This document shows positions 47,510 to 58,222 of a DNA stretch of 64,000 nucleotides, in pieces; position 1 is the first letter of the stretch; every line of letters starts with the position of its first letter. A model generated the notes under the pieces. That model saw nothing but the letters and a program-made list of their open reading frames with translations, searched no databases and was not told the DNA's origin. The translations under genes and the position numbers were made by a program. Origin of the DNA: Megaustenia siamemsis (lineage: Eukaryota > Mollusca > Gastropoda > Stylommatophora > Ariophantidae); assembly GCA_032433765.1 (NCBI GenBank), contig JAVIAB010000124.1, positions 76,130,119-76,194,118 on the forward strand. Reading direction: 5' to 3'.

Positions 47510-49968
47510 ATCATCATAATGGAAGAGTAATCATTCGCTCGCTGGAGGTGACGAAACATCATCATGAAGGAAAAGTAACCATTCACTCGCTGGAGGTGAC
47601 GAACCAACATCATGAAGGAAGAGGAGCCATTCATTCGCTGGAGGTGACAAACCAACATCATGAAGGAAGAGTAACCATTCACTCGCTGGAGGTGACAAAC
47701 CAACATCATGAAGGAAGAGTAACCATTCACTCGCTGGAAGTGACGAACCATCATCATGATGGAACAGTAACCATTCACTCGCTGGAGGTGACGAACCATC
47801 ATCAAGATGGGAAAGTAATCATTCACTCGCTGGAGGTGACGAACCATCATCAAGAAGGAAGAGTAACCATTCACTCGCTGGAGGTGACGAACCATCATGA
47901 TGATTGTAGAGTAATCATTTACTCGCTGGAGGTGACGAACCATCATCAAGAAGGAAGAGTAACCATTCACTCGCTGGAGGTGACGAACCATCATGATGAT
48001 AGAAGAGTAACCATTCACTCGCTGGAGGTGACGAACCATCATCATGATGGAAGAGTAATCATTCACTCGCTGGAGGTGACGAACCATCATCATAATGGAA
48101 GAGTAATCATTCACTCGCTGGAGGTGACGAACCATCATCAAGAAGGAAGAGTAACCATTCACTCGCTGGAGGTGACGAACCATCATCAAGAAGGAAGAGT
48201 AACCATTCACTCGCTGGAGGTGACGAACCATCATCAAGAAGGAAGAGTAACCATTCACTCGCTGGAGGTGACGAACCATCATGATGATTGTAGAGTAATC
48301 ATTCACTCGCTGGAGGTGACGAACCATCATCATAATGGAAGAGTAACCATTCACTCGCTGGAGGTGACGAATCATCATGATGATTGTAGAGTAATCATTC
48401 ACTCGCTGGAGGTGACGAACCATCATCATGATGGAAGAGTAACCATTCACTCGCTGGAGGTGACGAACCATCATCATGATGGAAGAGTAACCATTCACTC
48501 GCTGGAGGTGACGAACCATCATCATAATGGAAGAGTAACCATTCACTCGCTGGAGGTGACGAACCATCATCATGATGGAAGAGTAACCATTCACTCGCTG
48601 GAGGTGACGAACCATCATCATAATGGAAGAGTAACCATTCACTCGCTGGAGGTGACGAACCATCATGATGATTGTAGAGTAATCATTCACTCGCTGGATG
48701 TGACGAACCATCATCATGATGGAAGAGTAACCATTCACTCGCTGGAGGTGACGAACCATCATGATGATTGTAGAGTAATCATTCACTCGCTGGTGGTGAC
48801 GAACCATCATCATGATGGAAGAGTAACCATTCACTCGCTGCAGGTGACGAACCATCATCATGATGGAAGAATAACCATTCACGAGCTGGTGGTGACGAAC
48901 CATCATCATGATGGAAGAGTAACCATTCACTCGCTGGAGGTGACTAACCATCATCATGATGGAAGAGTAATCATTTACACACTGGAGGTGACGAACCATC
49001 ATCATAATGGAAGAGTAACCATTCACTCGCTGGAGGTGACGAACCATCATCATAATGGAAGAGTAACCATTCACTCGCTGGAGGTGACGAACCATCATCA
49101 AGACGGAAGAGTAAACATACACTCGCTGGACGTGACGAACCGTCATGATGATTGTAGAGTAATCATTCACTTGCTGGAGGTGACGAACCATCATCAAGAC
49201 GGAAGAGTAACCATTCACTCGCTGGAGGTGACGAACAATCATCAAGACGGAAGAGTAACCATTCACTCGCTGGAGGTGACGAACAATCATCAAGACGGAA
49301 GAGTAACCATTCACTCGCTGGTGGTGACGAACCATCATCAAGACGGAAGAGTAAACATACACTCGCTGGACGTGACGAACCGTCATGATGATTGTAGAGT
49401 AACCATTCACTCGCTGGAGGTGACGAACAATCATCAAGACGGAAGAGTAACCATTCACTCGCTGGAGGTGACGAACCATAATCAAGAAGGAAGAGTAACC
49501 ATTTACTCGCTTTAGGTGACGAACCATCATCAAGAAGGAAGAGTAACCACTCACTCGCTGGAGGTGACGAACCATCATCAAAAAGGAAGAGTAACCACAC
49601 ACTTGCTGGAGGTGACGAACCATCATCAAGAAGGAAGAGTAGCCACACACTCGCTGGAAGTGACGAACCATCATCAAGAAGGAAGAGTAACCACACACTC
49701 GTTGGAGGTGACGAACCATCATCAAGAAGGAAGAGTAACCACACACTCGTTGGAGGTGACGAACCATCATCAAGAAGGAAGAGTAACCACACACTCGTTG
49801 GAGGTGACGAACCATCATCAAGAAGGAAGAGTAACCACTCACTCGTTGGAGGTGACGAACCATCATCAAGAAGGAAGAGTAAACACACACTCGTTGGAGG
49901 TGACGAACCATCATCAAGAAGGAAGAGTAAACACACACTCGTTGGAGGTGACGATCCATCATCAAGTC
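47510..49968. repeat. 48-bp tandem array, about 51 copies
   Basis: Unit GAAGAGTAACCATTCACTCG then CTGGAGGTGACGAACCATCA plus a variable CATGAT, CAAGAAG, CAAGACG or GATGATT end. As 48 = 3 x 16, frames remain open for 827 codons on the minus strand (unit MVRHLQRVNGYSSIMM) and 655 codons on the plus strand (unit GRVTIHSLEVTNHHHD), and a second minus frame of 257 codons. From about 49500 right the copies form a distinct CACACACTCGTTGG block. There is no signal peptide, start context or flanking exon to support a gene. Confidence 0.96.
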
Positions 49969-50670
49969 ATCATTGCTCCTGGAATGTCATGCAGGGAAAG
50001 ATAACTTGATACGGACCGACTAGTTCTTGTTGCTGAGAATGACAGAGTTGTGTACTCTTATACTGGAGTGTCTGTGAGGAGACAGCTGCCGGGGGTTTTA
50101 TACTAGAAGTAACATCATCACGCCAGAGTGAATTAACCTCAAGATGAGAATGAATGTTGAGACAACTACTGACCTTGCTTTCACGACCCCTCTCGGAGAG
50201 TCTGTTATTGTGACAGACTCACGGATCATGCAGCGCGCAAATTACAAAACTAGTGACGAGTCGGTAGGATACCTATAGATCGGGGAGCTATAAGAACTTA
50301 TGTGGAACTACCATTGTGGTGCTCACGTAGTAGCTCACAGCATTAGCAGAACTGGCAGCCTAACTGCAGTAGAAACTTGATAACTTAACAAGTCTTTCTG
50401 TGACTGGTTATTGGACAGTGAAGTTATCACACTACGGTGATCGATAATGAGGTTAACTTAATGGAGCCACTCGCAGAACGATTTATTAGCGTGTGTGTGT
50501 GTATGCGTGTGTGTGTACGATCAGCATCTGCATATAGTCAGTGCATACCTTGTGTCGTTTACTGGAAGGTTGGAGCAGCTAAACAATCAGTCCCAAGTTC
50601 AGGGCAGACATCGATTGCTGTCAATATTGTAGTGCCATAATAAAGCCATTATAAGAAAAGAGAAGAAAAA
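49969..50670. other. Spacer, no recognised gene
   Basis: Mixed single-copy-looking sequence with a short (GT)n tract (about 50490-50516). The 50437-50640 open frame has no domain. Confidence 0.5.
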
Positions 50671-52532
50671 TAAGTATATTGTATTTGTAGTCAATCCTAG
50701 CAAGTATATTGTATATTGTAGTCAATCCTAGCAAGTATATTGTAGTCAATCCTAGCAAGTATATTGTAGTCAATCCTAGCAAGTATATTGTAGTCAATCC
50801 TAGCAAGTATATTGTAGTCAATCCTAGCAAGTATATTGTAGTAAATCCTAGCAAGTATATTGTAGTAAATCCTAGCAAGTATATTGTAGTAAATCCTAGC
50901 AAGTATATTGTATTTGTAGTCAATCCTAGCAAGTATATTGTATTTGTAGTCAATCCTAGCAAGTATATTGTATTTGTAGTCAATCCTAGCAAGTATATTG
51001 TATTTGTAGTCAATCCTAGCAAGTATATTGTAGTCAATCCTAGCAAGTATATTGTATTTGTAGTCAATCCTAGCAAGTATATTGTATTTGTAGTCAATCC
51101 TAGCAAGTATATTGTATTTGTAGTCAATCCTAGCAAGTATATTGTAGTCAATCCTAGCAAGTATATTGTAGTCAATCCTAGCAAGTATATTGTAGTCAAT
51201 CCTAGCAAGTATATTGTATATTGTAGTCAATCCTAGCAAGTATATTGTAGTCAATCCTAGCAAGTATATTGTAGTCAATCCTAGCAAGTATATTGTAGTA
51301 AATCCTAGCAAGTATATTGTAGTCAATCCTAGCAAGTATATTGTATTTGTAGTCAATCCTAGCAAGTATATTGTATTTGTAGTCAATCCTAGCAAGTATA
51401 TTGTATTTGTAGTCAATCCTAGCAAGTATATTGTATTTGTAGTCAATCCTAGCAAGTATATTGTATTTGTAGTCAATCCTAGCAAGTATATTGTAGTCAA
51501 TCCTAGCAAGTATATTGTAGTCAATCCTAGCAAGTATATTGTAGTCAATCCTAGCAAGTATATTGTATATTGTAGTCAATCCTAGCAAGTATATTGTAGT
51601 CAATCCTAGCAAGTATATTGTAGTCAATCCTAGCAAGTATATTGTAGTAAATCCTAGCAAGTATATTGTAGTCAATCCTAGCAAGTATATTGTAGTAAAT
51701 CCTAGCAAGTATATTGTAGTCAATCCTAGCAAGTATATTGTAGTAAATCCTAGCAAGTATATTGTATTTGTAGTCAATCCTAGCAAGTATATTGTAGTAA
51801 ATCCTAGCAAGTATATTGTAGTCAATCCTAGCAAGTATATTGTAGTAAATCCTAGCAAGTATATTGTAGTAAATCCTAGCAAGTATATTGTAGTAAATCC
51901 TAGCAAGTATATTGTATTTGTAGTAAATCCTAGCAAGTATATTGTAGTAAATCCTAGCAAGTATATTGTAGTAAATCCTAGCAAGTATATTGTAGTAAAT
52001 CCTAGCAAGTATATTGTAGTAAATCCTAGCAAGTATATTGTAGTAAATCCTAGCAAGTATATTGTAGTAAATCCTAGCAAGTATATTGTAGTAAATCCTA
52101 GCAAGTATATTGTAGTAAATCCTAGCAAGTATATTGTAGTAAATCCTAGCAAGTATATTGTAGTAAATCCTAGCAAGTATATTGTAGTAAATCCTAGCAA
52201 GTATATTGTAGTAAATCCTAGCAAGTATATTGTATTTGTAGTCAATCCTAGCAAGTATATTGTAGTAAATCCTAGCAAGTATATTGTAGTAAATCCTAGC
52301 AAGTATATTGTAGTAAATCCTAGCAAGTATATTGTATTTGTAGTCAATCCTAGCAAGTATATTGTAGTAAATCCTAGCAAGTATATTGTATTTGTAGTCA
52401 ATCCTAGCAAGTATATTGTAGTAAATCCTAGCAAGTATATTGTAGTCAATCCTAGCAAGTATATTGTAGTAAATCCTAGCAAGTATATTGTAGTCAATCC
52501 TAGCAAGTATATTGTATTTGTAGTCAATCCTA
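50671..52532. repeat. 24/30-bp tandem array, over 70 units
   Basis: Basic unit CAAGTATATTGTAGTCAATC+CTAG (24 bp), a 30-bp form with GTATTTGTAG, and a rare 31-bp form with TGTATATTGTAG at about 50709, 51217 and 51566. The two last 31-mers are 349 bp apart and followed by the same order of forms, so a higher-order duplication exists. GTCAATC dominates left of about 51640 and GTAAATC right of it. Open on both strands (VNPSKYIV / LLGLTTIY). Confidence 0.96.
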
Positions 52533-53311
52533 ACACTACAGTTAACATCCAGCCAGATAGGACATTTTCTTCAGACACGACAGCTCTGGTAACTGAGTGG
52601 TCCGCATATTGACACCTGTTTGGTGAACATTAATTGGACGCTCTGTGTAAATACATGTATCACAATATCGCGCAGCAAGCACATTTCAGAAATGTAATCG
52701 ATCTAAGAATCGAATCCTGGCCCCAAGACAGGACAAATTGTCGATAAACTGTGGGGTACTTTTGATAACCTCCCGCTAAACGACTAAATTCATGGAGACG
52801 ACTATCATCTTGTGTGTCATAGTTGAGCTGAGGAACTGAACGCTGATGAAGTAGAAGAAGCAAAGGAGAAGGAAATGCTGAAATGACAAATGATGTTTCA
52901 TGTCTAGGAAATGAAAGTCTCAGAATTAAACACAAATAATAATGTTGCAATTTAAAAAAAAAACAAAAAAAAAACAGACCTAATGAAATGGAAGAATGTT
53001 GCTAGAAAATGAGATGCGATTAACTGTAAGCTAAAACTGGTCTAGAACTGCACGTTTCATAAAAAGCAAACCTAGGTCATTGAAAGTAGATGTCAAATAA
53101 ATGTTGTCCTAAAATCTAAGTGAATGTTTACAATTTATGAACAAATTTGTCCGCAGACCCAAGATGTGTCTCACGCCAGTATATTTTTATATGGAAATAA
53201 TCGAGAACAAAGAGAATGTCTCTAAGGAGATGACAAATATATCATTGTAGGGAGGCGGCACTTTTTGCTGGATGTAAGATTTGACGTTTGGGACCGCCAG
53301 AGACTAAAATC
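52533..53311. other. Spacer with A-rich tract
   Basis: 52951-52977 is an A-rich run. Otherwise single-copy-looking AT-rich sequence; no gene recognised. Confidence 0.5.
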
Positions 53312-54034
53312 ATTGCCTTCTGGTGCCATCTCCGCAGCGACAGCTGGCTACCTTTGAGCGCCATTTTAATGTTTCTTGTCTTGATGGTGTATGTTGTCAT
53401 AGGTTTACCTGTCCAGTTTTGACGTTATCCGTACACTTTAGTCTTAGTCTTCCTCTGTCTCGTCTATCTTGTACCTTCCCTTCCAAGATGACTTTTAGTA
53501 AAGGCATTGTACCTCTTCAAATGTCTCAAATATTTCAGTTGTCATTTTCGAAGTGTGTTAAACAATTATTTGTTCACTTTCAACTAATTCAGAACTTCCT
53601 TGTTTCTCTTCTTTCCCTTCCACCCAACTACTCTCCCCATTTTTGCTATAGTTACACATTGAAAAAGCCTCAATCTTCTGTTCTGTTGTTCTTATTCAAT
53701 GTCCATGTTTCTACACCATACAATAAGTTGAGTAAATATAGCACTTTATAATTCCTAATTTTACCTTTGATGTTATCTACTTTGACGTCATTATAATTTC
53801 ATGTTGTTAAAACGTATTCCATGTACTTATTTTTAGATCTTTCCTCCGATATAAGTTCGAATTCCTCTCCATGGCTTTCTCTGGACTAGTACGTGATGAG
53901 GTTCTAATCTCTTTCATGGTAGTCTGCCACGTTCGGTTTTTGTGTCCTGAACATGCATCTTGTGTACCACACCCTTTGCTGTTTTCGCTTTCTGGGCCGC
54001 TGATCATTGCTGACTCTTCCGCCCCATCCACCGT
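53312..54034 (-). mobile_element. LINE family B, old copy with large internal deletion
   Basis: Minus strand. The 5' part (53807-54034) encodes GAEESAMISGPESENSKGC, HKNRTWQTTMKEIRTSSRTS and RRKDLKISTWNTF. The last motif resembles the start of the LINE endonuclease domain (STWNV type). It then passes directly (about 53800) to the NVMK-like region and the diverged 3' end (to 53312), skipping almost the entire endonuclease and RT. The 3' half is much more diverged than other B copies. Confidence 0.8.
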
Positions 54035-54035
54035 C

Positions 54036-54332
54036 ACAGACGATGAAGTCTTAAAACAACTAAACATGAAAAGAGAACTACTAAACACAATTCAAACAAG
54101 ACAAATTATATTTTTGGGGCATGTTAAAAGACACAACAGCCTACTAAAAGTAATCTTGGAGGGAAAAATACAAGGTAAAAGAGGCAGACCAAGACTAACA
54201 TGGACGAGTAACATCAAAAGATGGACAAGTCAGTCTATGACAACCTGCATCATCAAAGCAAGAGACAGAGCAGAATGGCGCTCTGTGGTAGCCAACCTTC
54301 ATTGCGGTGATGGCACTCGATGATGATGATAT
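54036..54332 (+). mobile_element. LINE family B, 3'-terminal fragment
   Basis: Plus strand, open from DDEVLKQLNMKRELLNTIQT through FLGHVKRHNSLLKVILEGKI, RPRLTWTSNIKRWTSQSM and EWRSVVANLHCGDGTR, with tail GATGATGATGAT (about 54320-54331). A two-residue loss occurs in the RGRGR stretch. It lies head to head with the copy at 53312-54034. Confidence 0.93.
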
Positions 54333-54357
54333 TATAACTGCTTTTTTCCATTCCTTT

Positions 54358-54417
54358 CTACCATGGAGCTGCATTTTATCCCTTCTCATGCTTTGATGTT
54401 CACACTGTCACAGGTTC
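54358..54417 (-). mobile_element. LINE family B, tiny 3' piece at the array edge
   Basis: CTACCATGGAGCTGCATTTT and CATGCTTTGATG track the minus-strand version of the B 3' end (CTACCATGGAGCGCCATT, TTGCTTTGATGGTGCAGG). It continues into GTCACAGGTTCCCCTGACTT, from which the 25-bp array seems to start. Confidence 0.65.
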
Positions 54418-55019
54418 CCCTGACTTTTATGTTCACAGGTTTTCCTGTCCTTCATGTTCACAGGTTTTCCTGTCTTTTATGTTCACAGGTTATCCTGTCC
54501 TTCATGTTCACGGGTTTTCCTGTCTTTTATGTTCACACGTTCTCCTGTCTTTTATGTTCACAGGTTTTCCTGTCCTTCATGTTCACGGGTTTTCCTGTCT
54601 TTTATGTTCACACGTTCTCCTGTCTTTTATGTTCACAGGTTTTCCTGTCCTTCATGTTCACGGGTTTTCCTGTCTTTTATGTTCACAGGTTATCCTGTCC
54701 TTCATGTTCACGGGTTTTCCTGTCTTTTATGTTCACACGTTCTCCTGTCTTTTATGTTCACAGGTTTTCCTGTCCTTCATGTTCACGGGTTTTCCTGTCT
54801 TTTATGTTCACACGTTCTCCTGTCTTTTATGTTCACATGTTTTCCTGTCCTTCATGTTCACAGGTTTTCCTGTCTTTTATGTTCACACGTTCTCCTGTCT
54901 TTTATGTTCACATGTTTTCCTGTCCTTCATATTCACAGGTTATCCTGTCCTTCATGTTCACAGGCTCTCCTGTCCTTATGTTCACAGGTTCTCCTGTCCT
55001 TTACGTTCACAGGTTCTCC
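54418..55019. repeat. 25-bp tandem array, about 24 copies
   Basis: Unit GTTCACAGGTTTTCCTGTCC+TTCAT, with CACACGTTCTCCTGTC, CACGGGTTTTCC and CACATGTT variants in repeating order (a higher-order pattern of about 125-175 bp). Open in plus frames because the unit has no stop in any phase. It runs seamlessly into the 27-bp array. Confidence 0.94.
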
Positions 55020-55998
55020 TGTCGGTGTTCATCTTAACATATCTCATGTCGGCGTTCATCTTAACATATTTTATGTCGGTGTTCATCTTAACATATTTTA
55101 TGTCGGTGTTCATCTTAACATATTTCATGTCGGTTTTCATCTTAACATATTTTATGTCGGTGTTCATCTTAACATATTTTATGTCGGTGTTCATCTTAAC
55201 ATATCTCATGTCGGTGTTCATCTTAACATATTTTATGTCGGTGTTCATCTTAACATATCTCATGTCGGTGTTCATCTTAACATATTTTATGTCGGTGTTC
55301 ATCATAACATATTTTATGTCGGTGTCCATCTTAACATATCTCATGTCGGTGTTCATCTTAACATATTTTATGTCGGTGTTCATCTTAACATATTTTATGT
55401 CGGTGTTCATCTTAACATATCTCATGTCGGTGTTCATCTTAACATATTTTATGTCGGTGTTCATCTTAACATATCTAATGTCGGTGTTCATCTTAACATA
55501 TCTCATGTCGGTGTTCATCTTAACATATTTTATGTCGGTGTTCATCTTAACATATTTCATGTCGGTGTTCATCTTAACATATTTCATGTCGGTGTTCATC
55601 TTAACATATTTCATGTCTGTGTCCATCTTAACATATTTCATGTCTGTGTCCATCTTAACATATATCATGTCTGTGTTCATCTTAACATATTTCATGTCTG
55701 TGTCCATCTTAACATATTTCATGTCTGTGTCCATCTTCACATATTCCATGCCTGTGTTCATCTTAACATATCTCATGTCGGTTTTCATCTTAACATATCT
55801 CATGTCGGTGTTCATCTTTACATATCTCATGTCGGTGTTCATCTTAACATATCTCATGTCGGTGTTCATCTTAACATATCTCATGTCAGTGTTCATCTTA
55901 ACATATCTCATGTCGGTGTTCATCTTAACATATTTCATGTCGGTGTTCATCTTAACATATTTCATGTCGGTGTTCATCTTAACATATCTCATGTCGGT
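55020..55998. repeat. 27-bp tandem array, about 36 copies
   Basis: Unit ATGTCGGTGTTCATCTTAAC+ATATTTT, with ATATCTC and CTGTGTCC variants (the latter mainly 55615-55750). Period 27 keeps frames open on both strands (MSVFILTYF / KYVKMNTDM). Joins the 25-bp array at CTCCTGTCGGTGTTCATC. Confidence 0.96.
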
Positions 55999-56044
55999 GT
56001 GCTCTATAGCCTACGTATGTCAATGTGCATGATAAAATATCTCA

Positions 56045-56210
56045 CATTCGTGTGCCCCATAACGTATCTCATTTCTGTGTACCCCATACCGTATTTCACC
56101 TCTGTGTGCCCCATAACATATCTCTGTGTGTCCAATAACATATCTCACTTCTGTGTGCCCCATAACATTTCTCTGTTTGTGTGCCCAATAACATATCTCA
56201 CTTCTGTGTG
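56045..56210. repeat. About 49-bp array, left part
   Basis: Dimeric unit: TGTGTGCCCCATAACATATC and CTGTGTGTCCAATAACATATC, then TCACTTC. It is broken at 56210 by the family A element and resumes at 60233. 55999-56044 is a short transition from the 27-bp array. Confidence 0.92.
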
Positions 56211-56213
56211 GCG

Positions 56214-56226
56214 ATCAAAATGGCGG
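56214..56226 (+). promoter_or_regulatory. YY1-like motif at the 5' end of LINE A
   Basis: ATCAAAATGGCGG starts three bases inside the element. It is close to the YY1 consensus core (AA-any-ATGGCGG) and lies in the same place and orientation as the YY1 site of human L1 (established knowledge). A role in start-site choice is inference only. Confidence 0.4.
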
Positions 56227-56569
56227 TTGTTTTATTTTCGGAGTTTAGTTTATGTGATTAAAGTGATTAAATACAGTGTTCCAACGGATCATAATTTTCA
56301 AAAAGTTTTTCTCTTTGGGGAATTTGCTTCGTGTTTTGTTCGTCAAAGGCTGCTTACACTAGAGTGATCAGACAGAAATCTAAAGGGAGTGAGATTGTGT
56401 GTTCGACGACATTGTTGTGTTCTACGTCATCGTAATGGTTCCCTAAACCGACCGTGCGCAAATCTTACGGTCTGCTGTTTGATGTGCGACGGGGATAATT
56501 TGACGACTGACTGTGTGTCTATATGTTCGGAATTGGAGTCATCAACAATAGCCTAACATCATCAAGTGC

Positions 56570-56690
56570 TATGACGATCATCATTTTCAAGAGGACGTGA
56601 CTTACCGGTATATGGGGATAGGCGGCGGGAACAGTTGGAGGCTGTGCATGAAAAGTGTTCCTGGTTGCAGTTTCCTCATATTACAAGTCG
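56570..56690. repeat. Dispersed repeat copy 2, in LINE A leader
   Basis: GACGATCATCATTTTCAAGA then GGACGTGACTTACCGGTATA to CATATTACAAGTC matches 61272-61394 closely; its last 40 bases match 28039-28076. It may be part of the family A leader or an older unit embedded in it. Confidence 0.8.
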
Positions 56691-56713
56691 CATGTCTGTG
56701 TTAGTCACCTCTA

Positions 56714-56992
56714 GTGACTCGGGCAGATGGTGCTCGTAAACCTGGGAAGGCTGACCATCTAAGGGCAGAATCCCCCTACAGAAAAGGTCATCTTCTGCCT
56801 TGCCGGAAGATTGGGGACAATCAAAGGCTAAGGAAAGCAAACCTGAACAAAATGCTGGTTGAAATCGGATGCACTGGGCCACTGGCGCAGAACACAGTGC
56901 AACGTTTTAACGGGTGTTCAGTCGGAGTGGATCTAACAGGCTTAAACAGACAGCTGTCTTCGTATGAGAGGATGGAGTCCTACTCTGATTGA
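56714..56992 (+). CDS. Possible short leader ORF of LINE A, unknown
   Basis: 92 codons, starting with an NTG codon; basic, with no domain I recognise. It ends just before the GA microsatellite. It might be a remnant ORF1 or a chance frame; there is no conserved second copy in this window to judge by. Confidence 0.15.
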   Translation: MTRADGARKPGKADHLRAESPYRKGHLLPCRKIGDNQRLRKANLNKMLVEIGCTGPLAQNTVQRFNGCSVGVDLTGLNRQLSSYERMESYSD

Positions 56993-57001
56993 GTTCTGAT
57001 C

Positions 57002-57004
<3 letters not shown>

Positions 57005-57061
<57 letters not shown>
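57005..57061. repeat. (GA)n microsatellite
   Basis: About 27 GA dinucleotides inside the leader of the family A element; probably expanded after insertion. Confidence 0.95.
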
Positions 57062-57063
<2 letters not shown>

Positions 57064-57308
57064 TTGTGTAAAGTTTTCTACCAAGGAGGAGGATAAGAAC
57101 TGATAAGTACTTTTTCAAATGTAACCAGCTAAAGTTTTATATTTAGATCGTAAAAGATCGCATGTGAGACCTTAGTGACCAAACACGTGGGGGGAAACAT
57201 CAGCCGGGCTAAACCCCCAACGTGTGTTTTTAAGCTAAGCCCTTACCTTATAACTGACTCAGCGGGTCGGTAAGGGATAAATGTTTTATGCTCAGATAAA
57301 TACACAGA

Positions 57309-58222
57309 AGATGGGGATATACACATATAAAGTAGCAACAATAAATATATGAGGGATAAAAAATAAAGAAGTCGAACTTATAGAAGAAATGACAAAAAGG
57401 AAAATTAAAATACTAGGATTAGCGGACACCAGAGTAAAAGGACAACATTTAAAGAAAACACACATGAACTACACAATAATATTCTCAGAAGTCGACAACA
57501 CAGAAAGAGCAACACACGGAGTAGGTTTTATCATCGACCCAGAACACGCAAAGAACATTCTATAAATAAAATACCATTCAGAAAGAATTATCACAATTAA
57601 ACTACTAGAAGACGATCGAAAAACAAATTACATTCAAATCTATGCACCATGCAACAACAATGAAAGAGACAGCGAAGAATTCTATGACACATTGAATTAA
57701 ATTATTAACAAAATTGACGAAAGCGACGACATGTTAGTGATGGGAGATTTTAATGGAAGGCTTGGGAAACGCAACAGTGAGAACAGTGACATCTTAGGAC
57801 CCTTTGACGATAAAACAGCTGAAATAAACGAAAACGGAAGCAAACTGCTGGAGCTATGCAATCAAAACAATTTATTTATCACCAACACATTCTTCAAACA
57901 CAGAGAGTCGCAAGTATACACCTGGTACAAATGGAATGACACAACATGCAGGAGCCAGATAGATTTTATACTAACAGGAAAAGAGAACAAGAAAAGAGTA
58001 ACCGACAGCAGAGCAATCCCAAATATTACAGACGACACGGATCACAAGATGGTTATGATCACACTAAGACAGCCAAAAATAAAGAGAATATACGAAAACA
58101 AACAAAACAAGCGAAAAGAACAGACAATAAAAATAAAACAATTAAAAGATCAAGAATCAAGGAAAACCCTAGAAGAAAAACAGAGAAATTCAAGAAACTC
58201 CCAAACGAAGTATTCACAGTAG
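57309..58222 (+). pseudogene. Endonuclease domain of LINE A (broken)
   Basis: From ATG at 57314 the frame reads GIYTYKVATINI, then TGA where the family has Arg or similar, GIKNKEVELIEEMTKRK, ILGLADTRVKG, VGFIIDPEHAKNIL, TAA, IQIYAPCNNNERDSEEF, TAA, then an open run 57731-58222 with MLVMGDFNGRLGKRNSE (catalytic GDFN), SQIDFILTG (S-x-I-D motif) and DDTDHKMVMITL (catalytic His). This is the fold also known as CFDP2-like in RTE/BovB elements. Three nonsense codons; catalytic residues retained. Confidence 0.88.

Noticed and set aside
47482..49965. 827-codon minus-strand frame as a gene
   Set aside because: It is a shadow of the 48-bp period; the opposite strand is equally open over the same DNA.
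53312..54332. Recent inverted duplication of LINE B
   Set aside because: The two arms differ greatly in divergence, so they are separate insertions rather than a palindrome.
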